Shown: positions 1 to 8,646 of the stretch, piece after piece
How the letters are laid out: each line of letters opens with the position of its first letter
Numbering within the stretch: position 1 is the stretch's first letter
From: an uncultured Algimonas sp.
GTDB taxonomy: Bacteria; Pseudomonadota; Alphaproteobacteria; Caulobacterales; Maricaulaceae
DNA length: 41,262 nt
Direction of reading: 5' to 3'
NCBI GenBank assembly: GCA_937923575.1
Contig: CALDUL010000034.1
Coordinates: 1 to 41,262 of the forward strand
Translations under genes and position numbers: made by a program
Notes under the pieces: model-generated
Told to the model about the DNA's origin: nothing
Database searches by the model: none
What the model saw: the letters and a program-made list of their open reading frames with translations, nothing else

Positions 1-340
1 TCGGGCAGGCCGCAGCTTGCATAGGCTGCGCCCCACCGCCGAAAGGTGGTGTCCCGGATGCGCGCGGTGCTACCCGCTCTCATCCTCGGCCTGCCACTGC
101 ACGGCAGACCCACATCCCGGCCCGTTCGGACCTCATCCCCACCGCGGTCATGCAACCTCCTCGTAAACGGGAATGATGCGCCGTTGTACCGAACGCTCGG
201 AAGGGGTGGACGGGATTGGCAGGATCTACGGTGGTCGTGGAGTTCGCGGGGCAGTCTGCCAGGGATGTGTCTCGCGAGAGAGGGCGACGGGCTCAATCCC
301 GGATCAAGCCCGGGGAGGGAGATTCGTACGGGAAGCCACC
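1..340. other. Left-edge region with stem-loops, no confident gene
   Basis: No convincing gene is seen. The first 110 bases carry three neat stem-loops: 11-16 with 25-30 (CGCAGC/GCTGCG), 33-37 with 45-49 (CCACC/GGTGG) and 91-95 with 103-107 (CTGCC/GGCAG). On the minus strand a strong GAGGAGG (156-162) precedes ATG 151 of a 23-codon ORF ending at 80. Its TGA overlaps an ATG at 83 that stays open to the window edge (27 codons, translation unrecognised). This could be the start of a translationally coupled gene, a leader peptide followed by hairpins, or chance. RNase P RNA, tmRNA and SRP RNA signatures were looked for and not found. Confidence 0.3.
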
Positions 341-368
341 AAAAAGAAAGCCGCCCATCGGGCGGCCC
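341..368 (-). terminator. Rho-independent terminator of the small secreted protein gene
   Basis: Read on the minus strand this is GGGCCGCCCGATGGGCGGC followed by TTTCTTTTT: a GC-rich hairpin with a U-rich tail. It lies about 50 bases after the stop codon of the minus-strand gene that ends at 417. Confidence 0.8.
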
Positions 369-416
369 TTACTCGCAGATCGGGTCGGTCACTTCGATCG
401 ACGTCGAGGCGTGGTC

Positions 417-1052
417 CTATCGAACGCGTTTGACCTTAATGCGGCGTTTCTTGCCGTTGAAGCTCATCTTATAGCCGCCGAAGCCGCTGCGCTCGATCTC
501 GGCATAGGTCCCTGCGGGCGGCTTGCCTTCGTCCATGCGGGCATCGGTGTCGGTGGTCTGCTCCCAGACCTGACCATTGGACATGTAAAAGCGCTTTCTG
601 ACGACGTCGAATGTGGTCACGCGCGCAAGATTCATCCGGACTTCGCCGTCCTGGACCATGGCGAGCGCGGCTTCCTCCCGCTCCTCCTCAAAGTCGCGGC
701 CGAAATTGTCGACCGTGTCAGGGGTTTTTTCGCCAATGCCGACGACGCGGCCCATGCGACCGAGCAGGCCGGGGCGTTTGACCTTGGCCTCTGGCGTGGT
801 GACGACGGCCCCTGTCGGGGCGGAGATTGCGCTATTCACGACGGGGCGTGCGGCGGGAGTCGGAGCCGAAGTCGCTATTGCCGGTTGAGCGGCGCGGACA
901 CGCAGCACGGCGTCGAAACAGGCGAGGCGTTCCGCGTCATTGCCAATGGCCGCGCAGGCATCGAGGCCGTCCGTGGCTTGAGCGGATGCGGCCGACGGCA
1001 GGATCAGCGCAGCGGCGGCGAGCGCCAGAACGGCGTTGCGGGAAACGGACAT
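417..1052 (-). CDS. Secreted protein of unknown function (211 aa)
   Basis: The N-terminus is a clear Sec signal peptide (residues 1 to about 24, hydrophobic ALAAAALILPSAASA, cleavage expected after ASA). The mature protein opens with a Cys-pair motif, DACAAIGNDAERLACFDAVL (residues 31-50). That pattern recurs at the N-terminus of many small proteobacterial periplasmic proteins and may form a disulfide. The middle (about 55-110) is Ala/Pro-rich and probably disordered. The C-terminal part (about 140-211) is basic and ends in a KKRRIKVKRVR tail. I recognise no enzyme motif. The gene stands alone behind sppA, has its own terminator at 341-368, and is probably exported to the periplasm. Function unknown. 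Confidence 0.75.
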   Translation of the reverse strand: MSVSRNAVLALAAAALILPSAASAQATDGLDACAAIGNDAERLACFDAVLRVRAAQPAIATSAPTPAARPVVNSAISAPTGAVVTTPEAKVKRPGLLGRMGRVVGIGEKTPDTVDNFGRDFEEEREEAALAMVQDGEVRMNLARVTTFDVVRKRFYMSNGQVWEQTTDTDARMDEGKPPAGTYAEIERSGFGGYKMSFNGKKRRIKVKRVR

Positions 1053-1146
1053 GGTGACCTCCTCAAATCCCCACCGCTATGCCAGCGATGGGGAGTGCGC
1101 GACAAGGGGGCCGCGCATATTCTCCGGCTCGGAGTCGGCGGGCTGC

Positions 1147-3015
1147 CTACCGAACTGTAGGCAGATCGGCGCGGAGCTCCTGGCCCTGACGCATGGCGCG
1201 GGCGCGGGCCTCGATCAGAGTGCGCGCTTCGGGCGAGTTGATCAGGGCGGAAATCGCTTCGAAATCCGCGCCTGCCTGTGCCGTACCGGAGAACAGCTCT
1301 TCGAACAGCTCTTCCTGCGTCTTGGCGCGGGGGAAGGTCTTCAGCCGAACATCCGCATCGGCTTCGATCTCCGCGAGGCGCTTGGCGGCGGCGACGGCGG
1401 TATCGAACCCGCCGAGCTCGTCGACCAGACCATTCGCCAGTGCCTGCTCTCCGGTCCAGACGCGGCCTTCGGCAATCGCGATGACCTCGTCACGGGTCAA
1501 GTCGCGGCCATCCGCGACCAGTCCGACGAACTCGTCATAGATGTCGTCCATCTCGCGCTGATAGCCCGCGCGCTGTGCCTCGGTGAACGGCTCGTCGATA
1601 TTGTAGGCTCCGGCATATTCGCCGCCGACGCGGATACCGTCGAGATTGTAGCCGACCTTGGCGAAGGCGTCCTCAAAGGCGATCTTGCCGCCATAGACGC
1701 CGATCGATCCGGTGATCGTTTGGGGCAGGGCGACGATGTGGTCCGCTTTGGCCGAGACATAATAGCCGCCGGATGCCGCATATTGGCCCATGGAGATGAC
1801 GACGGGCTTGCCCGCGGCCTGCACGCGCTCTGCGGCCGCCATGATCTGGTCGGACGCCGCCGGACTGCCGCCGGGCGAGGACACGCGGAACACGACGGCG
1901 ACGACATCCTCATCATCGAGGGCGGCGTCAAGGCCGGCTGCAATGGTCTCGCCGCCCATATTCATGGCGGGCGAGAAGATCGAGCCACCGCCGCTCTGGC
2001 CGGGCAGGATCGGACCCTGGCCGCCGACGACGGCGATAACGGGCTCGCCGGTGATGACCTTGGGGCTGTATTTGGTGATGGACTTGAAGATCGTGTCGTC
2101 GTCGCCCGCTTTCTCGCGAATGTAGTCTTTTACCTCTTCGAGATAACCGAGCTCGTCGATCATGCCGGCGTCACGCGCCGCTTCTGCGGAGTGAGGCGCT
2201 GTGCCGAGTACGCCGAGCAAGGTTTGCAGCGGAATATCGCGGTCCTCGGCAATATTGGCCGTGACGCTGTCGAACAGGCTCTGGGTCAACGACAGGCTGC
2301 TTTCGCGGTGCGCGTCCGTATAGCCGGTTTCGGTGTAGCTATTGACGGCTGTCTTATAGTCGCCGTGGCGAATGAATTGCGGCTGGGCGCCGATCTTTTC
2401 CATGACACCGCCGAGAAACTCGGACTGGGAATAGAGGCCGGCCGTTGCGAGACTGGTCGAGGCCTGCATCCAGATCTCGTCAGACGCGCTGATCGCCTGG
2501 AACGGCACGACGGAGGTGGAGCTGAGACCTTGCGCATGAGTGATGACGAACTTCCCGCTCTGCTTGAACTCGATGAGCGCGAGGCGGAGCTCCTCAGATG
2601 TGGCGGGGGTAAGGCCGCCCGATTCGCCGCGGATGAAGACGCCCTTGACCTGTTCGTCCTCGGCGGCTCGGTCGAGCGAGCGCACAATGCCGACGGCCGA
2701 TTGCGGCGTATTTCCGAACAGCGTCGGCGCCGTCGGGTGATCGATGATTCCCTCGCGCAGATCGATGGTCAGGACGATTGGCTCCGTTGTCTTGGCGCCC
2801 GCCGCCGCCATGGCGCCTAGCGCGCCGAACAGCATGAACAGTAGGAAGATAAAGGCGACCAGACCGACGACGACGCCCAGCACCGTTATAAAGAACAGCT
2901 TTGCACCGCTCATCGGCTGGCGACGCAGTGTCACGCCGTCGGAAGTCGCAAAGGCCGGCCCACCAGACGTGGACCCAGAGGTGGAGGAGGGGGATGTCAC
3001 CGCAATGTCGGTCAA
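1147..3015 (-). CDS. sppA: Signal peptide peptidase SppA, 67-kDa tandem-domain type
   Basis: Inner-membrane serine protease (family S49) that degrades cleaved signal peptides in the periplasmic leaflet. The protein has 622 residues, as expected for the long form with two tandem S49 domains. A cytoplasmic N-terminus is followed by one membrane anchor at about residues 40-72, then the N-terminal domain (about 80-310) and the C-terminal catalytic domain (about 320-590). The family uses a Ser-Lys dyad split between the two domains. Here K221 (in RHGDYKTAV) and S415 (in QYAASGGYY) sit where E. coli SppA has K209 and S409, so the enzyme looks active. The first ATG gives full family length. A separate transcription unit is likely, because its left neighbour has its own terminator and the region upstream holds a plus-strand tRNA. 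Confidence 0.95.
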   Translation of the reverse strand: MTDIAVTSPSSTSGSTSGGPAFATSDGVTLRRQPMSGAKLFFITVLGVVVGLVAFIFLLFMLFGALGAMAAAGAKTTEPIVLTIDLREGIIDHPTAPTLFGNTPQSAVGIVRSLDRAAEDEQVKGVFIRGESGGLTPATSEELRLALIEFKQSGKFVITHAQGLSSTSVVPFQAISASDEIWMQASTSLATAGLYSQSEFLGGVMEKIGAQPQFIRHGDYKTAVNSYTETGYTDAHRESSLSLTQSLFDSVTANIAEDRDIPLQTLLGVLGTAPHSAEAARDAGMIDELGYLEEVKDYIREKAGDDDTIFKSITKYSPKVITGEPVIAVVGGQGPILPGQSGGGSIFSPAMNMGGETIAAGLDAALDDEDVVAVVFRVSSPGGSPAASDQIMAAAERVQAAGKPVVISMGQYAASGGYYVSAKADHIVALPQTITGSIGVYGGKIAFEDAFAKVGYNLDGIRVGGEYAGAYNIDEPFTEAQRAGYQREMDDIYDEFVGLVADGRDLTRDEVIAIAEGRVWTGEQALANGLVDELGGFDTAVAAAKRLAEIEADADVRLKTFPRAKTQEELFEELFSGTAQAGADFEAISALINSPEARTLIEARARAMRQGQELRADLPTVR

Positions 3016-3254
3016 GAGATGGCCTCTCGTTAAGGGGCGAGCCCCGCTAAGGGCTTCGCCGATTTATTGTTTTTCGATATGTGGCATGGGCAGCGCGGTC
3101 TGTAAAGGCCGGGCGGGCGCTCCGCCGCAGTGCGCATCGGCGCCTGCTGTGGACCAAGCTGCATGAAAGGCGTTGCATTCTGGTTCCGGCGCTTTTAATG
3201 GCCGTGCTCGCAAGACGGGTGAGCGGTCCCAACCAGGCCGAACGCAGCGCGTTT

Positions 3255-3329
3255 TGGGGTGTGGCCTAGTGGTAGGGCAACTGTTTTTGGTACAGTAGAT
3301 CGCTGGTTCGAATCCAGCCACCCCAGCCA
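3255..3329 (+). tRNA. tRNA-Gln, anticodon TTG
   Basis: A complete cloverleaf. Acceptor arm TGGGGTG (3255-3261) pairs with CACCCCA (3319-3325). The D-loop contains AGTGGTAGGGC, the anticodon stem-loop is CTGT-TTTTGGT-ACAG with anticodon TTG, and the T-arm is CTGGTTCGAATCCAG. Discriminator G is at 3326 and CCA is encoded at 3327-3329. The gene stands alone between sppA (minus) and the TonB locus (plus). Confidence 0.97.
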
Positions 3330-3672
3330 CCCGGCTTGTCGATTCCCGCAACTACCATCCCATCGGATATGCTGATCGCTGTCACTAGGGTCGCGCGCAG
3401 CGCCTCTGTGGCGTTCTGGCCGAAGGGCAGGGCAGGCGATGCAATATGCGTGGTCAAATTTAACATGGCGCAAGCTATGGCCCCTCTCGCACCGTCTAGC
3501 CGATCCGGCGGGTCCGAGAGTCAACCCCGATCAAGCGAAAAATTGATGCGGAAATCTCCTATAAAAACGTTGCACACCCGTCAGAGTAATGATTGATTAA
3601 GAAAAATTGCCCGTGTAGCGCGGGCATCCGACTGGTCCATGAAGAGTCCGGCGGAGATTTAGGAGGATGTGA
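3330..3672 (+). promoter_or_regulatory. Upstream region of the TonB/DUF3450 locus
   Basis: 343 bases without a gene between tRNA-Gln and the first DUF3450 gene. The AT content rises towards the gene (about 3535-3610), which is where a promoter is expected. TTGCAC at 3570-3575 is a possible -35 element with only a weak -10 (TGATTA, 3594-3599). GTAA-N7-TTAA (3586-3600) is a degenerate CtrA-like site. A stem-loop TGCCCG/CGGGCA (3608-3613 with 3621-3626) would lie in the 5' leader. A strong Shine-Dalgarno, AGGAGG, sits at 3661-3666. No clear Fur or Zur box was found here, unlike in front of the second tonB. Confidence 0.35.
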
Positions 3673-4581
3673 GTGGTGCAATTTGCAACGGCCCAGCGCT
3701 ATGCTGCGAGCGTGTCCAATGTGGCATCGCAAGTGGCTTTACGGGGCGCGTCCCGTGCTCTCGGATTAACCGCAAGCGCTATTCTGCTCTGCTCTGTCGC
3801 TGTGCCGGCGCAGGCCCAGGACCGGACGGAAGAATACCGCGCGTTGCTGCAGGAAGTCAGCGACCGCACGAATAATGTCACGCAGCGCCAGTTCTACCTC
3901 TCGCAACAGGAAGCGCAGATCGCGAACCTGCGGGAGCGCATCGCCGAGGCCAAGGCGTCTGACGCCCGGGCCGAACTTCGCCCGATTCTCGACAACATGG
4001 TCGAGGGGTTGGACGAGGTCATGACCTCCGATCTGCCCTTCGCGATCGAGGAACGCTTCGCGCTGCTCGATGACCTTCGCAACGATCTGCGCGCGCCTGA
4101 TGCGTCCATCACCGACGGTTTCCGCCGCGCACTCGATCTCTACGCTGCCGAAACAGAGCTCGGCCTGTCGGTCGGCTCCTACACTGGAAACAATCCCGTC
4201 AATGCGGGCGGCCGCTATCAGGCCTGCCTCGCCGATCCGATGTCCGCCGTCTGCAGCCTGTCCGAAGATCAGGTGAAGCAGGTCAAGTCGGTCGAGGATC
4301 GTCCGGGTGTCGATGCAACCGACGTGATCGAGGATTTCAACCGGTCCGGCCAGCTGCCCGACGGCAACTACATCCACTATGGTCGTCTCGCGCTCTTCTA
4401 TCTCGAGCGCGATAGTTCGGTCGGGTATCGCTACAATCTGGGCAGTAAGTCCTGGGACAAGGTCAATAATTCCGATCTGCTGGGTCTGCGCCAGAATGTG
4501 CGCATCGCACGCGGCGAGAGTGCCGTGTCCACCATGACCGTGCCGATCCAAGTCGGCGAACGCGGTGCGGATGCCAGCTAG
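3673..4581 (+). CDS. DUF3450 periplasmic coiled-coil protein, first copy
   Basis: Exported 302-residue protein with a long N-region, a hydrophobic core and a likely signal cleavage after VPAQAQ (about residue 49). A coiled coil (about 50-110) comes first. The C-terminal DUF3450 domain contains HYGRLALFYLERD and YNLGSKSWDKV, which match RFGRTSFLYLEKG and YNIGSKSWDTL in the next gene. Compared with that paralogue it carries an insertion of about 40 residues holding two cysteines (YQACLADPMSAVC). DUF3450 genes are typically the first genes of TtpC/ExbB/ExbD/TonB clusters; their exact job is not settled, but a periplasmic partner of the motor is likely. The start is GTG 3673, six bases after AGGAGG; GTG 3676 is an alternative. 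First gene of the probable operon. Confidence 0.88.
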   Translation: MVQFATAQRYAASVSNVASQVALRGASRALGLTASAILLCSVAVPAQAQDRTEEYRALLQEVSDRTNNVTQRQFYLSQQEAQIANLRERIAEAKASDARAELRPILDNMVEGLDEVMTSDLPFAIEERFALLDDLRNDLRAPDASITDGFRRALDLYAAETELGLSVGSYTGNNPVNAGGRYQACLADPMSAVCSLSEDQVKQVKSVEDRPGVDATDVIEDFNRSGQLPDGNYIHYGRLALFYLERDSSVGYRYNLGSKSWDKVNNSDLLGLRQNVRIARGESAVSTMTVPIQVGERGADAS

Positions 4582-4716
4582 GCACGCGCTTATCATTTCA
4601 CCGGGCGGGGCATTCGCGCCGCTCATCCTCCACACGCCGGACCTACCGACCGGCGCTTCGACCCGGACCGCGTCAGACGTGTCGCGGTCATCAGACATGA
4701 AACTGGGAAGGACACC

Positions 4717-5508
4717 ATGTTGAGAACACTAAAAGCCAAGCGCCTTGCGCTCGCGCTCGCATCGGGGACCGCAATCGGCCTGAGCGGCGTGTTGCTGGCC
4801 CCGACCATGGCCTCCGCCCAGCTTGACAGCGCCCTGTCAGCCGCGCGCCAATCGACGGCCAGTTCCGCCGCCGCGCAGCGTCAGGTCGAACAGGCCGATG
4901 ATGCCGCCGGTTCCGCGGTCCGCGAATACCGCGCCGTGCTGCAGCAGCTGGACAACACCAAGCTGTTCGCCGCTCAGCAGCAGATCTTCCTGGATAGCCA
5001 GAGCTCCGAGATCAACTCGATCCGCAACCAGCTCGGCACGGTCGAGCAGATCAAGCAGGGCATGAGCCCGATGATGCTGCGCATGACCATCGCACTGGAA
5101 GACGCCATCAAGTCGGACGTTCCGTTCCGCCTCAACGAGCGCATGAGCCGCCTCGAGCGCGTTCAGGCCGCTCTCGGCAGCCCGGATGTCTCGCCCGCAG
5201 AGCAGTACCGTCAGGTGCTCAACGCCTATAAGATCGAGGCGACCTATGGTTACTCGACGGAAAGCTATGAGGGTGTCCACCCAGAGAAGCCCGGTTCCGT
5301 TGTCGACTTCATCCGCTTCGGCCGGACCTCTTTCCTCTATCTGGAGAAGGGTGCCGACGGCATCGCCAAGCGCTACAATATCGGTAGCAAGTCGTGGGAC
5401 ACACTGTCCGATCTCGACAATCGCCAGGTTCGTCAGACCATTCGCGTTGCACGCGAACAGGCTGCGCCCGAAATCATCTACGCCCCCGTCTCCGTCGGCT
5501 CCAACTAG
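4717..5508 (+). CDS. DUF3450 periplasmic coiled-coil protein, second copy
   Basis: A 263-residue paralogue of the preceding gene. It has a signal peptide ending near PTMASAQ (residue 35), then a Gln/Ala-rich coiled coil (about 40-115) and the DUF3450 core with FIRFGRTSFLYLEKG and RYNIGSKSWDTL. It lacks the cysteine-bearing insertion of the first copy and is closer to the usual family length. It lies 135 bases after copy one and 30 bases before the TtpC-like gene, so all are probably co-transcribed. Two DUF3450 genes in tandem suggest that two different partners, or a hetero-oligomer, serve the same motor. Shine-Dalgarno is weak (GGGAAGG at 4705-4711). Confidence 0.88.
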   Translation: MLRTLKAKRLALALASGTAIGLSGVLLAPTMASAQLDSALSAARQSTASSAAAQRQVEQADDAAGSAVREYRAVLQQLDNTKLFAAQQQIFLDSQSSEINSIRNQLGTVEQIKQGMSPMMLRMTIALEDAIKSDVPFRLNERMSRLERVQAALGSPDVSPAEQYRQVLNAYKIEATYGYSTESYEGVHPEKPGSVVDFIRFGRTSFLYLEKGADGIAKRYNIGSKSWDTLSDLDNRQVRQTIRVAREQAAPEIIYAPVSVGSN

Positions 5509-5538
5509 CCCCGTCTGATCGAAAGAGAGCGAAACACT

Positions 5539-6963
5539 ATGACACTTCGTAACAAAGCTATCGCCGGCTTCATCAGCACGGCCATGATCGCGACGGCCTT
5601 GCCGCTCGTCGCTGCGACTTCCGCGCAAGCGCAAGTCAACTCCATCCCGCAACTGCTGCAGACGATCCGCAATGATTCGGCTGAGCAGGAGCGCATCAAC
5701 CGCCAGCGCGTGCAGGAATTCCAGGCCAACGCCTCGCAGCAGACCTCGTCGCTGAGCCAGGCGCGTGCCGAGCTTGCACGGATCGAGCAGCAGGCACGGT
5801 CGGTCGAGAACCGCTTCGCGTCCAACCAGCGTCAGATCGAATCGCTCAAGGGTGAGCTCACAGCCGCTCAGGGTGAGTTTGGCGAAGTCTTCGGTCTCGC
5901 CCGCTCCATGGCTGGTGAGTTCAAGTCCACGCTGGACCGCTCGCTGATCACCGCTCAATACCCGAACCGCACACAGGTTCTGGGTCGCGTCGCCAACTCC
6001 GACGCCCTGCCGTCCACCACGGATCTGAATGCGATCTGGGAAACCATGCTGCAGGAAATGCGCTCGCAGCGCGAAGTCGCGGAATTCGAAGCCAATGTCG
6101 CTGGCCTCGAAGGTCAGACCGGCGTGACACGCGTCGGCCCGTTCGTCGCTTTCACTCAGGGTGACGGCAACTTCCTGCAGTACAACCCGCCAACGGACAC
6201 AGGCGAAGGCCTGCCGCTGCTCTCGCTCCTGCCGGCTCAGCCAGGTGGTGCGATCCAGTCCGCGGCTCAGAACGTTCTGAACGCCACGCCAGGCAATGTC
6301 GTCTACGCGCCGATCGACCCGACACGGGGTGAGCTGCTCAAGACATTCGAACTGCAACCTGGGCCGATGGAACGTGCGCTCCAGGGTGGTGTGATCGGTC
6401 AGATCATCATGGGCCTCGGCGCCATCACGGCTATCCTCGGTATCCTGCTGATCATCCGTCTCTTCCTCGTCCGCATGGCGGTCGCCGGTCAGAAGCGCAA
6501 AGCGCAACCTGCCAAGGGCAACCCGCTGGGCCGCGTGATGATGGCCTATGAAGGCGCTCAGAATGCCGACACGGATACGGTCGAGCTGAAACTCGACGAA
6601 GCGATCCTGCAGGAAAGCCCGAAGCTCGAGTTCGGCCTGAACTTCATCAAGCTGATTGCCGGTATCGCACCGCTGCTCGGCCTGCTGGGTACCGTGACCG
6701 GTATGATCCAGACCTTCCAAGCCATGATGATCTATGGTGCCGGTGACCCGCAGCTGATGGCTGGCGGTATCTCGGTCGCCCTCGTGACAACCATGCTCGG
6801 CCTGATCGTCGCTATCCCGCTGCTGATCATCCACTCGCTCGCCGCTTCGCTGGCTCGCGGTGTGCAGAGCACGTTGGAAGAGCAGTCCGCCGGTATCGTG
6901 GCGCGCCACGTCGAAGCCCGCGGTGTGGGCACCGTCGGTGTCGCACCCGTCACCAACATCTAG
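5539..6963 (+). CDS. TtpC-like ExbB/TolQ-family protein with periplasmic extension
   Basis: A 474-residue protein combining a signal peptide (residues 1-32, ending ATSAQAQ), a periplasmic coiled-coil region (about 33-280) and a C-terminal MotA/TolQ/ExbB channel domain. Three membrane segments are visible: about 284-312, about 368-395 (IAPLLGLLGTVTGMIQTF, the family signature) and about 410-440. This architecture matches TtpC of the Vibrio TonB2 system, where it works together with a separate short ExbB. The next gene is that short ExbB. It probably takes part in coupling proton flow to TonB across the inner membrane. GGT, GCT and CGT codons look more frequent here than in the housekeeping genes further right, hinting at high expression. 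The symbol ttpC is not assigned because homology was judged by eye. Confidence 0.9.
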   Translation: MTLRNKAIAGFISTAMIATALPLVAATSAQAQVNSIPQLLQTIRNDSAEQERINRQRVQEFQANASQQTSSLSQARAELARIEQQARSVENRFASNQRQIESLKGELTAAQGEFGEVFGLARSMAGEFKSTLDRSLITAQYPNRTQVLGRVANSDALPSTTDLNAIWETMLQEMRSQREVAEFEANVAGLEGQTGVTRVGPFVAFTQGDGNFLQYNPPTDTGEGLPLLSLLPAQPGGAIQSAAQNVLNATPGNVVYAPIDPTRGELLKTFELQPGPMERALQGGVIGQIIMGLGAITAILGILLIIRLFLVRMAVAGQKRKAQPAKGNPLGRVMMAYEGAQNADTDTVELKLDEAILQESPKLEFGLNFIKLIAGIAPLLGLLGTVTGMIQTFQAMMIYGAGDPQLMAGGISVALVTTMLGLIVAIPLLIIHSLAASLARGVQSTLEEQSAGIVARHVEARGVGTVGVAPVTNI

Positions 6964-7063
6964 TTCGGAACGGCCCGGGATTTCCCGGGCCGACCGCCAC
7001 TTGCGCAGTGCCTGACGTCACGTCCGGCCTTCGCTGACACACCGAACAAGAGGAAACGCTCCC

Positions 7064-7591
7064 ATGGGCAATGTCATCGCAGGCCTTCAGGCCTTCCTGC
7101 AACAGGGTGGATGGGTTCTGATCCCGATCGCCGGCGTCATCTTCGTGATGTGGACGCTGATCCTGGAGCGCTTCGCTTACTACCTTCTCGCGCATAAGCC
7201 GATGAAAGCGCGGCTGCGCAATGAATGGAACGCCCGCGCGGACCGTTCGTCCTGGCGCGCACTCGCCATTCGCGACCAAATGGTCAGCCAGGTGAAGGAA
7301 CGCACCATCTCCAATGTTTCGATCATCAAGACGCTCGTGGCCCTCGCGCCGCTGCTGGGTCTGCTCGGAACCGTGACGGGCATGATCGGCGTGTTCGACG
7401 TGCTGGCCTACTCCGGCTCATCCTCCGCCCGCCTGATGGCTGGCGGCGTCTTCAAGGCGACGATCCCGACCATGGCTGGCATGATGGCCGCCCTGTCCGG
7501 TCTGTACTTCGCCACCGTCCTGCCGCGCTGGAGCGCGCGCGAAACCGCCCGCTTCGCCGACGAACTCGTCGTCGAGCGCGGTAGCTACTAG
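7064..7591 (+). CDS. exbB: ExbB proton-channel protein of the TonB motor
   Basis: Short ExbB of 175 residues, typical of TonB2-type systems. It has three membrane segments: about 13-42 (WVLIPIAGVIFVMWTLILER), about 90-118 (VALAPLLGLLGTVTGMIGVF, the channel signature) and about 127-155. ExbB forms the pentameric inner-membrane channel around an ExbD dimer and drives TonB with the proton gradient. It follows the TtpC-like gene by 100 bases and precedes exbD by 11 bases. The ATG at 7064 is preceded by AAGAGGAAAC, an acceptable ribosome site. Having both a long and a short ExbB is standard for this type of locus. Confidence 0.93.
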   Translation: MGNVIAGLQAFLQQGGWVLIPIAGVIFVMWTLILERFAYYLLAHKPMKARLRNEWNARADRSSWRALAIRDQMVSQVKERTISNVSIIKTLVALAPLLGLLGTVTGMIGVFDVLAYSGSSSARLMAGGVFKATIPTMAGMMAALSGLYFATVLPRWSARETARFADELVVERGSY

Positions 7592-7602
7592 GAGCCCGGA
7601 CC

Positions 7603-8022
7603 ATGAGAAGAGCTCGCCGCAAGAATAATTCCGATGAGGGTGAAGTCGATATGACACCCATGTTGGACATCGTGTTCATCATGCTGATCTTCTTCATCGT
7701 GACGGCCGTCTTCCTCGACGAAAGCGGTCTCGATCTGACGCAGCCGCCACCACCGCCGGAAAACACACCTCCGCCGCCCAACAGCCCGCCAGCCATCACT
7801 GTCTATGTCGATGACAATAACAGCTGCTCGGTCGACGGTCTGCGGACGACATGCGACCGCGTGCTGGCCCGGGTCGAGCGTCAACTGGCTGACAAGCCGG
7901 GTGCATCGGTGATCCTGCGCTTCCACCCGAAGTCCAAGAACCGGGTTCTGATCCAATTGAAGGACGGCCTCGATAACAAGGGTCTGCAGAGCAAGATCGA
8001 AGTGCTGGAAGGCGCGGCATAA
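7603..8022 (+). CDS. exbD: ExbD, proline-rich variant
   Basis: A 139-residue ExbD with a basic cytoplasmic start, one membrane helix (about 19-40) beginning DMTPMLDIVFIMLIFFIVT with the conserved membrane Asp (residue 22), and a periplasmic domain. Two oddities stand out. The linker after the membrane helix is almost pure proline (PPPPPENTPPPPNSPP). The periplasmic domain carries two cysteines (NNSCSVDGLRTTCDRV), absent from the second ExbD. ExbD is the proton-carrying stator/rotor partner of ExbB. Eleven bases separate it from exbB, so the two are translationally close; a second exbD follows 124 bases later. GGAGCCCGG precedes the ATG. Confidence 0.92.
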   Translation: MRRARRKNNSDEGEVDMTPMLDIVFIMLIFFIVTAVFLDESGLDLTQPPPPPENTPPPPNSPPAITVYVDDNNSCSVDGLRTTCDRVLARVERQLADKPGASVILRFHPKSKNRVLIQLKDGLDNKGLQSKIEVLEGAA

Positions 8023-8146
8023 GAGCCGCGGCTCGGTGACGCTGGGCGGTCCTCGGTCCGCTCGACCGCCGGGCAAATTCCAGCTTCTCAACCTCTCTGC
8101 ACAAGACGCTTGCGACTCGCTGCAAGAAATGATATAAGGTAACACT
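8023..8146 (+). promoter_or_regulatory. Inter-exbD spacer with hairpins and a possible internal promoter
   Basis: The spacer begins with a perfect 12-bp palindrome GAGCCGCGGCTC (8023-8034). A second hairpin follows, GGCGGTC/GACCGCC (8045-8051 with 8064-8070). Further on, TTGCGA (8110-8115), 17 bases and TATAAG (8133-8138) form a plausible sigma70-type promoter just in front of exbD copy two. A transcript from it would start almost at the ATG. The hairpins lack U-tails, so they are more likely processing or stability elements than terminators. Confidence 0.3.
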
Positions 8147-8542
8147 ATGGGACGTCGTTCTAGAACAGTAGTCGAAGACGAGGGCACGGAGCTCAACATG
8201 ACTCCGATGCTGGATGTCGTTTTCATCCTGCTCATCTTCTTCATCGTGACCTCGGTCTTCGTGAAGACTCCGGGTCTTGAGCCCAACAAGCCGACGGCCG
8301 AAACCGATGTGGAATGGAATCCCACGATCCTCGTCGCGGTCGACAGCCAGTCCAAGGTCTGGATCGACAAGTCTCCTTATGATCTGGAGGAAATCCGTCC
8401 GATCCTGGTGGCGCTGCGGGACGAAACGCCCAAGGCGAATGCGATCATTCAGGCCGACCGCGATAGCGACGTCGGAACCGTCATGGGTGTGCAGCAATTG
8501 TTCCAGGACCTGGGTGTCACCACCCGCGTCGGTACCGAATAG
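8147..8542 (+). CDS. exbD: ExbD, second copy
   Basis: A 131-residue ExbD with the membrane helix ELNMTPMLDVVFILLIFFIVT (about residues 17-40) containing the essential membrane Asp (D23), and a compact periplasmic domain (about 50-131) without cysteines. It has neither the proline linker nor the Cys pair of the first copy. Two unequal ExbDs beside two ExbB-type proteins suggest either a heterodimer in one motor or alternative motors. AAGG at 8137-8140 is the only ribosome-site candidate. The tonB gene follows 104 bases downstream. Confidence 0.93.
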   Translation: MGRRSRTVVEDEGTELNMTPMLDVVFILLIFFIVTSVFVKTPGLEPNKPTAETDVEWNPTILVAVDSQSKVWIDKSPYDLEEIRPILVALRDETPKANAIIQADRDSDVGTVMGVQQLFQDLGVTTRVGTE

Positions 8543-8646
8543 GGCCGCCCGCGTCAGGCGGGCACCCACTGACCTCGCGTATCGCGGGTCAATAGTTTTT
8601 CAGGCAAGGCGTCTCTGTCGCCCGGCCATGTGAGAGGAAGAAAGTC

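Noticed and set aside
1-180. RNase P RNA on the minus strand (GAGAGC...CACCGCGCG resembles a conserved segment)
   Set aside because: The other required parts (GGAAAGTCCG, ACAGAA, CAAATAGG-like segments) are absent.
1036-2820. 594-codon open frame on the plus strand opposite sppA
   Set aside because: Antisense shadow of the well-supported SppA, caused by high GC content at third positions.
4837-6909. 690-codon open frame on the minus strand opposite DUF3450 copy 2 and the TtpC-like gene
   Set aside because: It is a long GC-rich antisense shadow: the plus-strand products are clear family members with signal peptides and membrane motifs, while the antisense translation is low-complexity and Arg/Asp/His-rich.
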